A stretch of DNA of 53,343 nucleotides, taken from NCBI RefSeq assembly GCF_020215705.1, contig NZ_JAIWNB010000042.1, positions 1 through 53,343 on the forward strand, read 5' to 3'. How positions within the stretch are numbered: the stretch's first letter is position 1; each line of letters opens with the position of its first letter. Positions 24,301-33,008 of this stretch are shown piece after piece. The translations under genes were made by a program, and so were the position numbers. This DNA comes from Nonomuraea aurantiaca (GTDB lineage: Bacteria > Actinomycetota > Actinomycetes > Streptosporangiales > Streptosporangiaceae). A model generated the notes under the pieces. That model did no database searches and was not told the origin of the DNA. It was given only the letters and a program-made list of their open reading frames with translations.

Positions 24301-25163
24301 GCGGCAGAAAGCTGGAACCGTTCACCGTCTTCAGCATCATCGGCGTCGGCCTGGCCGTGCTGTGCTGCGCCGTCCCCTTCTGGATGATCATCTCGGGATC
24401 GTTCACCAGCGAGTCCGCGCTGGCCACGACCGGATACAGCCTTTTCCCGGTCGATTTCGATCTCACCGCCTACAAAATGATCTTCACGGGTCCCGCGGTG
24501 CTGGACGCCTACCTCGCCAGTGTCTTCATCACCGTTGTGGGCACGGCGCTGTCCCTGGCGGTGACCTCGAGCCTGAGCTGGGTGATCGCCCGCCGGGTGC
24601 CCGGCGTCAGCCGGCCGCTGACCGTCTTCTCCTACCTGCCGATGCTGTTCTCCGGCGGCCTCGTCCCCCTCTACCTGCTGGTCACGCAGTATCTGCACCT
24701 GCAGAACAGCTACTTCTCGGTCATCCTGCCGTTGCTGGTCATGCCGTTCCTGGTCTTCGTCCAGGTCAGCGCCTTCCGTCAGCTGCCGGAGTCGATCTTC
24801 GAATCGGCCAAGATCGACGGCGCGGGCGAGCTGCGCATGTTCTTCACGATCGCGTTGCCGCTGTCCAAGCCGATCCTGGCCGTCGTGGGCCTGTTCTACG
24901 CCGTGCACTACTGGAACGACTGGTTCATGGCGCTGCTGTTCATCGACGACGTGCACAAGTTCCCGCTCCCGCTGGTGCTGCAGAACCTCATCTCCAACAT
25001 CTCGTTCACGCAGATGCTGCCGCAGCTGGCCGAGACGGCCACTCCCGTCTACCAGCTCCGGCTGGCCCTGACCACTGTCGCCATCGGGCCGATCCTGCTC
25101 GCGTACCCCTTCGCCCAGCGCTACTTCGTCAAGGGCATCACCCTTGGCGCCACCAAGGGCTGA
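24297..25163 (+). CDS. Sugar ABC transporter permease, LplC-like (CUT1)
   Basis: 288 residues, six membrane spans and the EAA loop ESAKIDGAGELRMFFTIALP. Ends with FVKGITLGATKG, the common C-terminus of this class. Translationally coupled to the first permease (ATGA). No ATPase is encoded in this locus, so a shared MsmK-type ATPase, for example the one at 40932, would have to energise it. Confidence 0.9.
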   Translation: MSGRKLEPFTVFSIIGVGLAVLCCAVPFWMIISGSFTSESALATTGYSLFPVDFDLTAYKMIFTGPAVLDAYLASVFITVVGTALSLAVTSSLSWVIARRVPGVSRPLTVFSYLPMLFSGGLVPLYLLVTQYLHLQNSYFSVILPLLVMPFLVFVQVSAFRQLPESIFESAKIDGAGELRMFFTIALPLSKPILAVVGLFYAVHYWNDWFMALLFIDDVHKFPLPLVLQNLISNISFTQMLPQLAETATPVYQLRLALTTVAIGPILLAYPFAQRYFVKGITLGATKG

Positions 25164-25187
25164 TTCCCCCCACCTTCTGGAGTTACC

Positions 25188-26747
25188 ATGTCCAACCCCA
25201 TGATGTCGCGGCGCGGCCTGCTGGCCGCCGGCGGCGGCCTGTCACTCGCCGCGCTCCTCGCCGCCTGCTCCGACGACTCCTCCTCCAAGCCGGCCGCGGG
25301 CGGCGGCTCTCTCGCGTTGAGCCTGCTGCTGCCCGGCGACGTGCCGGCCGGCTGGGACGCCGTGCTGGCGGAGGTCAACAAGAAGCTCCAGGCCGACCTG
25401 GGCTTCACCGTCAAGCCGCAGTTCATCCCGTGGACCAGCTACGGCCAGCAGGCGCTGCTGAAGTTCACCGCGGGGGAGAAGTTCGACACCGCGCTGCAGG
25501 CGCGCTGGCTCAACATGACCCAGCTGGCGGCGAGCGGCTCGATCGTCGAGCTGAGCAGCCTGCTGTCCAGCGGCAAGTACCCCAACCTGACCGCCACGAT
25601 CGACCCGAAGATCATCGAGTTGAACCGGTGGAGCGGCAAACTCTACGGCCTGCCCCAGATCAACTCGGTCGCTCGTTTCCACCACTTCAGCATCCGCCAG
25701 GACTTGGCCGACAAGTACGGCATGAGCGACATCACGGATTTCGCGGGGCTGGAGAAGTTCTGGTACGACGTCAAGCAGAAGAACAAGGACATCACCCCGA
25801 TCGGCCTGAACTCCCGGCTGCCCAAGCTGCTGGTGGCGTGGAACCCGGTCGGCTGGCTCAACCCCTACATGTGGGAGAACCCCAACATGAGCCTCGCCTC
25901 CTTCACCGGCGAGTCGCTCAACTTCGTGCTGGCCGCCGACGGCAAGCAGACCGGCTCGTCCCACCCGATCCCGTTCTGGGAGGCTCCGGGCATGCTGGAC
26001 GCGCTGCGCCTGGTCCGGAAGTACTACCAGGACGGGTTGTTCAACAAGAACGCGCTCACCCTCGACTCGAAGGCGCTGGACTCCCAGTTCAAGGCCGGTC
26101 GCGTCGCCACCGCCTGGGCCATGACCGACGGCCTGTCCTCCGCCGCCCTGCCCGAGCTGACCAAGAACGTCCCCGGCGCGATGATCGCGAACGTGATGCC
26201 GCTCAAGGGCGGCGAGAACGCCAAGCCCTACCAGACCTTCCAGAGTGACAACTTCGTCGTGCTCAACGCCAAGGGCCAGAGCAACGAGAAGGCCATGCGG
26301 CTGCAGGACTGGGCGTCGATCAAGGAGAACCACGACCTGCTCAACTACGGCATCCCCGGCAAGGACTGGAAGCCCGTCGGCGACGACAAGTACGAGAAGG
26401 TCTCCACCTACACCTTCCCCGGCTTCGCCCTCGCCTGGCGGGCCAAGCTGGAGCGCCGGATCAAGGACATGACCGAGTCCGAGGCCAAGTGGTTCGACTG
26501 GGCGCAGGACATCGACAACTTCACCGTCGACCCGTACGCCAGCTTCGTCCCCGACCCTGAGCCGGTGAAGCGGGAGAACGCCCAGGTCACCGCCGCCATG
26601 ACGCAGTTCGCCAACCCGCTGTTCATCGGCGCGGTGGACGTCGACCAGGGCCTGGACAAGCTGAAGAAGGCGCTGGACCGGGCGGGCCTGGCCAAGCTCC
26701 AGGCGGAGATGGCCAAGCAGGCCGACGCGTATCTCAAGGGTCAGTGA
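25188..26747 (+). CDS. Sugar-binding lipoprotein, LplA-like (CUT1)
   Basis: 519-residue extracellular solute-binding lipoprotein. The signal peptide has twin arginines (SRRGLLAAGG, R8-R9) and lipobox LLAAC with Cys27. The body is the long LplA/YtcQ-type binding protein (GLPQINSVARFHHFSIRQDL, W-rich pocket such as KFWYDVKQ and WDWAQDID-like segments). It follows the permeases by 24 bp with CTGGAG before the ATG and precedes the GH43 gene; xylo- or arabino-oligosaccharides are likely ligands (inference). Confidence 0.88.
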   Translation: MSNPMMSRRGLLAAGGGLSLAALLAACSDDSSSKPAAGGGSLALSLLLPGDVPAGWDAVLAEVNKKLQADLGFTVKPQFIPWTSYGQQALLKFTAGEKFDTALQARWLNMTQLAASGSIVELSSLLSSGKYPNLTATIDPKIIELNRWSGKLYGLPQINSVARFHHFSIRQDLADKYGMSDITDFAGLEKFWYDVKQKNKDITPIGLNSRLPKLLVAWNPVGWLNPYMWENPNMSLASFTGESLNFVLAADGKQTGSSHPIPFWEAPGMLDALRLVRKYYQDGLFNKNALTLDSKALDSQFKAGRVATAWAMTDGLSSAALPELTKNVPGAMIANVMPLKGGENAKPYQTFQSDNFVVLNAKGQSNEKAMRLQDWASIKENHDLLNYGIPGKDWKPVGDDKYEKVSTYTFPGFALAWRAKLERRIKDMTESEAKWFDWAQDIDNFTVDPYASFVPDPEPVKRENAQVTAAMTQFANPLFIGAVDVDQGLDKLKKALDRAGLAKLQAEMAKQADAYLKGQ

Positions 26748-26781
26748 ACAGCGAGGTAGCACTCATGCTTTTCTCGGAGGA

Positions 26782-28269
26782 ATGAGCTTGATCCGCAATC
26801 CCGTCCTGCCCGGCTTCCACCCCGACCCGTCGATCGTGCGGGTGGGGGAGGACTACTACCTGGCCACCTCGACCTTCGAGTGGTATCCCGGCGTACGCGT
26901 CCACCACTCCCGCGACCTGGTGCACTGGCGCCCGCTCGGCGGCATCCTGACGGAGCGCGGGCAGCTCGACCTGTCCGGCGTGCCGGACTCCGGCGGCGTC
27001 TGGGCGCCCGACCTGACCTACCACGACGGGCTGTTCCACCTGGTCTACGGCGTGATGGACAACTACGCCCTCGGCTACAAGGACATCGCCAACTACCTGG
27101 TCACCGCCTCCTCGATCGAGGGGCCGTGGTCCGACCCGGTCCGGCTGCCCGGCCGCGGCTTCGACGCCTCCCTCTACCACGAGGACGGCCGGAGCTGGCT
27201 GCTCAACATGGTCTTCGACTCCCGCCCCGGACGCGGGTTCGCCGGGATCGAGCTGCAGCCCCTCGAAGGCGGCAAACCCGAGCTGATCCTGCCCAACCGC
27301 AACATCACCGAGGGGCCGCACCTGTACAAGATCGACGGCTGGTACTACCTGATGGTGGCCGAGGGCGGCACGGGGTACGAGCACGGGGTCACGGTGCTGC
27401 GTTCCCGTTCGATGGCGGGGCCGTACGAGGAGGACCCGGCCGGGCCGATGCTCACCTCCCGCCACGACCCGAGCCTGGAGCTGCAGAAGGCGGGTCACGG
27501 CTGCCTCGTCGAGACGCAGACCGGGGAGTGGTACGTCGCCCACCTCGTGGGCCGGCCGTACCACGACCGCACTTGCGTGCTCGGCCGCGAGAGCGCGCTG
27601 CAGCGCGTGGAGTGGGTGGACGGCTGGCCGCGCGTGGCGGGCGGCGTGCCCGCCGTGGAGGTGCCCGCGCCCGCGCTGCCCGCCCACTCGTGGCCGGCGG
27701 CCGACGGCTGGCACGGGCTGGAGCAGGACTGGAGCACGCTGCGGCGACCCTCCTCGCCGGACTGGCTGACCGCCGACCACGACGGCCTCACCGTGCACGG
27801 CGGTCAGTCGCCGTACGGATTGCGTACCCCGAGCCTGGTCGCCCACCGGGTCACCGCCCAGAAGTGCTCCCTGGAGGCGGTGATGCGGTTCGAGCCGGAC
27901 ACCGTCCACCAGTCCGCCGGCATCACCGCGTACTACAACTCGCGTAACTGGTTCTATCTCGCGGTGACCACCGACGGGCTCGTGCTGACCAGCAGCGACC
28001 GGGGCGCCCGCACCGAGCACCTGCTCGGCCCCGCGGCCGGCGAGGTCAGGCTGCGCGTGGAGTTCGACGGGCCGGTCGTGCGCTTCAACCACGGCCCCGA
28101 GCTGGACGCGACGATCCTGTCGGACGAGCATGCCGACGAGCGCATCGACGGCCAGATGCGGGCTTTCGGCTTCACCGGCGCGTTCGCCGGGTTCTGGGTG
28201 CAGGACCTGGCGGGTGAGGGCTGCACGGCACGGTTCGAGCAGATCCGGTATGAAGCCGCGTTGCCGTGA
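26782..28269 (+). CDS. Glycoside hydrolase family 43, beta-xylosidase/arabinofuranosidase-like
   Basis: Cytosolic glycosidase of 495 residues without a signal peptide. The five-bladed GH43 propeller shows the catalytic base D15 (FHPDPS), the pKa-modulating D128 (GRGFDASLY) and the acid E177 (NITEGPHLY). Residues about 305-495 form the GH43 C-terminal beta-sandwich found in subfamilies 11/12. A CTCGGAGGA ribosome site precedes ATG 26782. It is placed to hydrolyse the oligosaccharides imported by the preceding transporter. Confidence 0.9.
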   Translation: MSLIRNPVLPGFHPDPSIVRVGEDYYLATSTFEWYPGVRVHHSRDLVHWRPLGGILTERGQLDLSGVPDSGGVWAPDLTYHDGLFHLVYGVMDNYALGYKDIANYLVTASSIEGPWSDPVRLPGRGFDASLYHEDGRSWLLNMVFDSRPGRGFAGIELQPLEGGKPELILPNRNITEGPHLYKIDGWYYLMVAEGGTGYEHGVTVLRSRSMAGPYEEDPAGPMLTSRHDPSLELQKAGHGCLVETQTGEWYVAHLVGRPYHDRTCVLGRESALQRVEWVDGWPRVAGGVPAVEVPAPALPAHSWPAADGWHGLEQDWSTLRRPSSPDWLTADHDGLTVHGGQSPYGLRTPSLVAHRVTAQKCSLEAVMRFEPDTVHQSAGITAYYNSRNWFYLAVTTDGLVLTSSDRGARTEHLLGPAAGEVRLRVEFDGPVVRFNHGPELDATILSDEHADERIDGQMRAFGFTGAFAGFWVQDLAGEGCTARFEQIRYEAALP

Positions 28270-28982
28270 TGAAGCCGTACGTTGAGACCCGGGGCCGCGA
28301 GGGGCCGCCGCTGCTCCTGGTGCACGGCTGGGGCGGAGACCACCGGACGTGGCGCGCCCTGGACTTCGGCGAGCGCCGGGTGATCGCCCCCGACCTGCGC
28401 GGCCACGGCAGATCCCCGGTTCCCGCCCGCGGATACCGGCCCGCCGACCTGGCCCGCGACGTGGTGCCGCTGCTGGATGGGCCGGTGGTGGCCATCGGGC
28501 ACTCCATGGGCGCCCAGGTGGTCACCGCCCTGGCGGTCGAGCATCCGGAGTTGGTCAGCGCGCTCGTGGTCATCGCTCCCGCGTACGGCGCGGACGAGGC
28601 GGAAGAGCGGCTCATCCCGAGCCGGTTGGCGGCGCTGCGCGCCGAGGGCGCGGACGCGGCGTCGCGGCAGCTCGGGCCGCTGCCCGGGCCGATCGCCGAG
28701 CAACTGGCCGCCACACCCGGCCACGTGCTGGCCGAGTGCTACGCCGGGATGTACACGGCGCCCGGCGCCTTCGGAGTGCGCCGGGAGTCGGAGCGCTACC
28801 TGGCCAGGCGGACCTGCCCGGTGCTCGCCGTTCACAACGTGCCGGAGGCCGCGCGGTGGGAGGCGAGCCTGCCCGTAGACTCCGGCTCCGCGACCGTGGT
28901 TTGGCCGGAGGCGGGGCATTTCCTGCACCTGGAACAGCCGGAGAGGTTCGTCGAGGTCGTGCTGTCCGAGTGGGGCCGCTGA
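28269..28982 (+). CDS. Alpha/beta hydrolase
   Basis: 237-residue cytosolic hydrolase. Visible: LLLVHGWGGDHRTW oxyanion loop, nucleophile elbow GHSMGAQ, and the C-terminal catalytic His in AGHFLHLEQPERF. The cap region is short. Its start (ATG 28269, or GTG 28266) overlaps the GH43 stop in a TGATG junction, so it belongs to the same operon and could remove acyl groups from imported sugars; this is an inference. Downstream DNA is decayed. Confidence 0.83.
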   Translation: MKPYVETRGREGPPLLLVHGWGGDHRTWRALDFGERRVIAPDLRGHGRSPVPARGYRPADLARDVVPLLDGPVVAIGHSMGAQVVTALAVEHPELVSALVVIAPAYGADEAEERLIPSRLAALRAEGADAASRQLGPLPGPIAEQLAATPGHVLAECYAGMYTAPGAFGVRRESERYLARRTCPVLAVHNVPEAARWEASLPVDSGSATVVWPEAGHFLHLEQPERFVEVVLSEWGR

Positions 28983-28986
28983 CAGG

Positions 28987-29163
28987 GTCGATATCCGGTC
29001 GGCGGGCAGATCGGGCAGAAGGGCGGTGCGCGGCGGCCAGCGGTCGGCGAAGGCCAGCAGCAGCGTGCCGCTCAGGGCATAGGGCAGGAAGCCTGCCGCA
29101 TACGCCGGCGCCGACATCAGCGGAGACCCGGTTGCCGCGTAGACGGTCAGGGACAGGGCGGCG
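28987..29163 (-). pseudogene. MFS transporter remnant (N-terminal third)
   Basis: The minus frame reads LSLTVYAATGSPLMSAPAYA, then AAGFLPYALSGTLLLAFADR and WPPR, the typical second helix, loop A and following segment of drug-type MFS transporters. It has no start and breaks off against the end of the hydrolase gene. It abuts, head to head, a truncated regulator on the plus strand, as expected if one deletion removed the shared promoter and both N-termini. Confidence 0.6.
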
Positions 29164-29436
29164 GCGCTGTCCGATCTCGACCTGCGGGTGAGCCGGCGCT
29201 CCGAGGGGCAGGCCGGGACCATCGAGGTGCGTACGGGCTCGCGTACCGAGTGCGCCCGGCACCGGCTGGCCGGCAAGGGCCTGCTGCTGATGCCGACGGT
29301 GTTCGGCACTCTGATCAGCTATGTCGAGCCGCCATGGCCCTACGCCCTGGTCTGTCCCGCCCGGGGCATCGCGGACCTGCTCGCCCCTGGGGCGCGTACA
29401 CCGGCGGCCCGCGATCAAGCAGTCGCCCGCGAATAA
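29164..29436 (+). pseudogene. C-terminal remnant of an ArsR-family (DUF5937-type) regulator
   Basis: The plus frame opens AALSDLDLRVSRRSEGQAG and continues with AGKGLLLMPTVFG, EPPWPYALVCPARGIADLLA, which matches the C-terminal ligand-domain pattern of DUF5937 ArsR regulators. The DNA-binding N-terminus is missing. The TTG/GTG starts available inside would yield only 82 residues without HTH. Such regulators commonly sit divergent to MFS exporters, consistent with the adjacent MFS remnant. Confidence 0.55.
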
Positions 29437-29477
29437 CTCGTGGCGACGTCGGTGGTCATCCCGCGACAATGGCCGGC

Positions 29478-30230
29478 ATGGAGCAGGTCGACGTACAAGA
29501 GGTCCAGGTCGTCGTCGCCCATAACGAGCGCGCGACCCTGCGCGTCGGCGACGTGTTCCTGAAGATCGACGCCGATCAGACGCGCACCGACGTCGAGGTC
29601 GAGGCGATGGCCATGGCGCCGATCCCGACTCCGGAGGTCCTGTGGCGCAAGCCGCCCGTGCTCGCGCTCGCCGCCCTCCCAGGGACGGCACTCGGCCGCC
29701 TCGGCGAGCCGTCGACCGCGTCGTCGGCGGCGTGGGCCGCGGCGGGTGCCGCCGTACGGATGCTGCACGACGCGCCACTGCCGCCATGGCCCGGCCGGAG
29801 CATCGACGAGATCGCCTCGCGCCTCGACGGCGAATGCGAGCGGCTCGTCACGAACGGCGTCCTTCCCGCCGACCTGGTCACGCGCAACCGCCGGATCGCC
29901 GAGGCCGTGCTCCGGCCGTGGACGCCGGTGTTCACACACGGCGACCTGCAGGTGACCCACGTGTTCGTCGACGGTGACGAGATCACCGGCGTGATCGACT
30001 GGTCCGAGGCGGCCCAGGGCGATGCCCTGTCCGACCTGGCCATCTTGACGTTCGGACACGAGGAGCGCCTTGGTGACGTCGTCGCCGGCTACGGCACCGA
30101 CGTCGACCTTGACATGATCCGCGCGTGGTGGTCGTTGCGCAGCTTGGTGGCGATCCGCTGGCTGGTCGAGCACGGCTTCGACCCGTTCTTGCCAGGCTGC
30201 GAGGTCGACGTGCTGAGATCCCGGATGTGA
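29478..30230 (+). CDS. Aminoglycoside phosphotransferase (APH)-family kinase
   Basis: 250-residue protein-kinase-like phosphotransferase, cytosolic. It shows the N-lobe strand with FLKIDAD (ATP-binding Lys), the catalytic loop THGDLQVTHVF (H154, D156) and the metal-binding VIDWSEA (D174). The family phosphorylates antibiotics, amino alcohols or sugars; substrate unknown. ATG 29478 follows GACAAT (29465-29470) by 7 nt, a leaderless arrangement; an upstream ATG at 29469 overlaps that -10 box. Gene stands alone after decayed DNA. Confidence 0.82.
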   Translation: MEQVDVQEVQVVVAHNERATLRVGDVFLKIDADQTRTDVEVEAMAMAPIPTPEVLWRKPPVLALAALPGTALGRLGEPSTASSAAWAAAGAAVRMLHDAPLPPWPGRSIDEIASRLDGECERLVTNGVLPADLVTRNRRIAEAVLRPWTPVFTHGDLQVTHVFVDGDEITGVIDWSEAAQGDALSDLAILTFGHEERLGDVVAGYGTDVDLDMIRAWWSLRSLVAIRWLVEHGFDPFLPGCEVDVLRSRM

Positions 30231-30338
30231 GGCCGTACGTGCCCGACGGCCACGAGTGCCGTCGCGAGGCTCATGTGGTGCGGCCCTGGCCGGATATTCC
30301 GTGGCGGATGTCGCGGGGGAGCGATCACACTGGGCGCA

Positions 30339-31538
30339 ATGGACAGGACAGTCAGCGCATGGGTCACATCGGGTGGCGATCGGCTCGGTGTCATCGGCCC
30401 GTTCCCAGTGGACGTGCCGTGGTGGGCCGAAGTGGAGCCGGTCGTCGCGCATCTGCGCCAGACGCTCGGCGTGGACGTCCTGGTGCTGCGCCTGTTGGAC
30501 GTGGATGGTGGCGAGGGCGGCCGTGGTGGTCATGTGATCTATCACGTCGAAGCGCTGGAGCGGCCCGCGCCCGGGCTGCTGACGGGTGCGCTGCCCGCCG
30601 ATCATGCGGTGCTCGACAGGCCCGAGCCGCTGCGGACGCCGTGGGCGCGGATCGACGGGCTGCGGGAGCTGTTCAGCTGGGCGGCGGACGCGCTGAGGGC
30701 GGCCGGGCGACCGCCGACGGGGCCGATCCGGCAACGCAAGACCTGGAATCTGGCCGGGCTGTTCCTCCTGCCCACCGCCCAAGGACCGCTATGGCTGAAG
30801 GCCACGCCCCACTTCGCCACCGACGAGGCCACCGTCATCGACGCGTTCGCGGCCCTGGATCCGGGCCTGGTTCCCACGGTCGTGGTGTCGGGACCGCGGC
30901 GCGTCGTGCTGGAGCACCTTCCCGGCGAGGACTGCTGGGACGCTCCCGTCGAGATCATCGACAGCGCCGTGACGCGACTGGTCGCCGCCCAGGCCGGCTT
31001 GGCGGGTGTGATCCCGCCCGGGGTGCCTGACAGGCGCGGAACCGCCGTCGCCGACCGGGTTCGCGACCTGCTCGCCGGTGACGTGGGCCGCGAGCTGACC
31101 GCCGAGGAGTTGGCGGGGGCGTACGAGCTGGTCGAACGTTGGCCTTTGCTGGCCGAGTGCGGCCTGCCCGACACGATCGTGCACGGCGACTTTCACCCGG
31201 GAAACTGGCGCAGCGACGGCGGCCCGCCGACCGTGGTGGACTTCGCCGACGCGCACGTCGGCAACCCGGTGCTGGACGGAATACGGGCTCGTGACTGGCT
31301 TCCTCCCGCCAGCCGACCCGCCGCCGCCGAGGCCTGGATCGCGGCCTGGACCGCCCACGTGCCCGGTTGCGACGCGGCGCGAGCACTCGCGATTGCCGAA
31401 CCCCTGTCCCATCTTCACTACGCCGTCCGCTACCAGGAGTTCCTGGACGGCATCGAACCGTCGGAGCGGATCTACCACCTCGACGACCCGGCCACCAGCA
31501 TCCGCGCCGCCCTGCGTGCCGCTGTGATCATGGACTGA
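30339..31538 (+). CDS. APH-family phosphotransferase with N-terminal extension
   Basis: 399 residues. The N-terminal 120 residues (VDVPWWAEVEPVVAHLRQ, then a possible nucleotide-hydrolase-like segment) precede an APH fold with LWLKATPHF (ATP-binding Lys), catalytic VHGDFHPGNW (H282, D284) and metal motif TVVDFADAHVG. This long form is common in actinomycetes beside other kinases; function unknown. ATG 30339 follows CACACT by 7 nt, suggesting leaderless transcription. Its product is only weakly similar to the preceding kinase, so it is not a recent duplicate. Confidence 0.8.
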   Translation: MDRTVSAWVTSGGDRLGVIGPFPVDVPWWAEVEPVVAHLRQTLGVDVLVLRLLDVDGGEGGRGGHVIYHVEALERPAPGLLTGALPADHAVLDRPEPLRTPWARIDGLRELFSWAADALRAAGRPPTGPIRQRKTWNLAGLFLLPTAQGPLWLKATPHFATDEATVIDAFAALDPGLVPTVVVSGPRRVVLEHLPGEDCWDAPVEIIDSAVTRLVAAQAGLAGVIPPGVPDRRGTAVADRVRDLLAGDVGRELTAEELAGAYELVERWPLLAECGLPDTIVHGDFHPGNWRSDGGPPTVVDFADAHVGNPVLDGIRARDWLPPASRPAAAEAWIAAWTAHVPGCDAARALAIAEPLSHLHYAVRYQEFLDGIEPSERIYHLDDPATSIRAALRAAVIMD

Positions 31539-31569
31539 CGATCTGACCGATGGCCACGCGGGCGTACCG

Positions 31570-31950
31570 TTACCCCGGGCCGTTCCGGCGGCCGACGTCC
31601 TGCCCAGCACCGACGACGGTGACCTGGACAGGGCTTTCCGGTGTCGTGGCGGCGGCCGTGCACACGATCTGCTCCACGGCCAGTGTGGACAGTTTGTCGG
31701 CCGGAGTGGACGGGTTCATCGCCCAGTGGCCGGCCTGACGACCTGGCGCGGCGGTCACCGAGAACGGGGCGGCTTCGGGCGGGACGTCGGTGGTGAGTCC
31801 GTGCGCCTGTTCGCTCGCGGTGGGTCCGGCTGCCAGCAGCGCGAGCGTGTCCGCATGGCGAAGAAATCCGGTCTTACCCTCGAGCTGGTCGCCGACCCCG
31901 ACCCGTAATAACAGGCCGCGCGTCAGGTTGGCGGAGCGGCGTCGTCCTGA
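31570..31950 (-). pseudogene. GerMN-domain protein remnant
   Basis: A minus-strand frame open for about 120 codons but lacking a start reads HADTLALLAAGPTASEQAHG, GLTTDVPPEAAPFSVTA, then DKLSTLAVEQIVCTAAATT and SPVQVTVVG, the characteristic repeat of actinobacterial GerMN lipoproteins (LLAGPT, ALAQLV-T motifs). An in-frame TGA lies about ten codons upstream of any similarity, and the signal peptide is missing. Confidence 0.5.
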
Positions 31951-32022
31951 ATGTCGATGACCCTGGAAGTGTCAACACATTAAGAGAAGCGATTGTTTTG
32001 GATTGAGTCGATCGCTGTTCGC

Positions 32023-32028
32023 TATGCT
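32023..32028 (+). promoter_or_regulatory. -10 box of the LysR gene, leaderless type
   Basis: TATGCT ends 7 nt before ATG 32036. The upstream stretch AAGCGATTGTTTTGG...GATCGCT contains GCGAT half-sites like those downstream of the gene. Confidence 0.5.
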
Positions 32029-32035
32029 CGACGTC

Positions 32036-32932
32036 ATGGCTGACGTCGAGCTACGCCACCTGAGGACCATGGCTGCCATAGCCGAGGAAGGAACATTCGG
32101 GCGGGCAGCGCTCCGGCTCGGCTACACCCAATCGTCGGTGAGCCAGCAGATCGCCGCGCTGGAGAAGGCCGTCGGTGGCGCCGTCTTCGATCGGCCTGGA
32201 GGCCCGAGGCCGGTACGAATCACTCGCCTTGGCGAGGTGGTCCTGGCCCACGGACGCGATCTGCTCACGCGAGCGGAGGCGCTGGCCGACGCCGTCGATC
32301 GCTTCAGGGCGGGTAACGGCCGGATCGACATCGGCACCTTTCAGGGCGCGACCAACGTGATCCTGCCGGCCGTCGTGCGCCGGCTGCTGAGCGAGCACCC
32401 CGGCTGCGACATCAGGCTTTCGGAGGTGAAACCGGAGGATCCACAGATCGGAGATCTTGACCTGTTGTTCCACTACGGCCGGATCGAAGGCGACGTCGAG
32501 CACGTCGAGCTGCTCGACGAGCCCTACCTCCTGGTGGCCGGCGCCGGCGCGTTCCCCGATGGTCCGGTGCGGGTGAAGCTGCTCGACGATGCTCCGATGG
32601 TCGCCTGGCCTCCCACCTATCACCAAACATGGTTGGAGCGGGAGCTGGCCGGCGCCGGCGCGCGGCCACGGATCGTGTTCCGAACCGCCGGCCACGAAAC
32701 CATCGTGTCCATGGTGCGGGCGGGCATAGGGTCGGCGGTGCTGCCGTGGCTCGCCCTTCACGGATCCGATGCCTGGTCCGACGACCGGCTCAGCATCCAC
32801 CAACTGCGACCATCGCCGGCCACCACGTGGTATCTGTACTGGCCGGCCGGCCGCACCCAGTCGCCGCTCGCGACCCGAGCCATCGCCATCGCTGTCGAAG
32901 GCGCCAAAGAGCTGGCCAGCCAGATTCTGTGA
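32036..32932 (+). CDS. LysR-family transcriptional regulator
   Basis: 298 residues: N-terminal winged HTH (ELRHLRTMAAIAEEGTFGRA, YTQSSVSQQIAALEKAVGG) and a type-2 periplasmic-binding effector domain. ATG 32036 is selected because it gives the standard LysR N-terminus and carries a -10 box at leaderless spacing; an upstream GTG at 32003 would overlap the promoter. The genes after it, an alpha/beta hydrolase and an LLM oxidoreductase, are both broken, so its likely targets have been lost. Confidence 0.88.
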   Translation: MADVELRHLRTMAAIAEEGTFGRAALRLGYTQSSVSQQIAALEKAVGGAVFDRPGGPRPVRITRLGEVVLAHGRDLLTRAEALADAVDRFRAGNGRIDIGTFQGATNVILPAVVRRLLSEHPGCDIRLSEVKPEDPQIGDLDLLFHYGRIEGDVEHVELLDEPYLLVAGAGAFPDGPVRVKLLDDAPMVAWPPTYHQTWLERELAGAGARPRIVFRTAGHETIVSMVRAGIGSAVLPWLALHGSDAWSDDRLSIHQLRPSPATTWYLYWPAGRTQSPLATRAIAIAVEGAKELASQIL

Positions 32933-32944
32933 ACATCGCTGAAG

Positions 32945-32971
32945 GCGATCATATTTATCGATAATCATCGC
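32945..32971. promoter_or_regulatory. LysR-type operator candidate
   Basis: GCGATCAT (32945-32952) and ATCATCGC (32964-32971) form arms with one mismatch around an AT-rich TATCGATA core, in a region otherwise GC-rich. It lies just after the LysR gene and 37 bp before the following hydrolase remnant. The core contains a T-N11-A form typical of LysR sites. Confidence 0.5.
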
Positions 32972-33008
32972 TTTTCACGATGAAGTCGCGGTACTTAGCC
33001 TTCCAGAC

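Noticed and set aside
25242..26762. 506-codon minus-strand frame opposite the sugar-binding lipoprotein
   Set aside because: Shadow of third-position GC bias; no motifs and no ribosome site.
28983..29309. Extension of the minus-strand frame as a full MFS transporter
   Set aside because: Only about 60 residues are transporter-like; the remainder is antisense to the hydrolase and to the regulator fragment.
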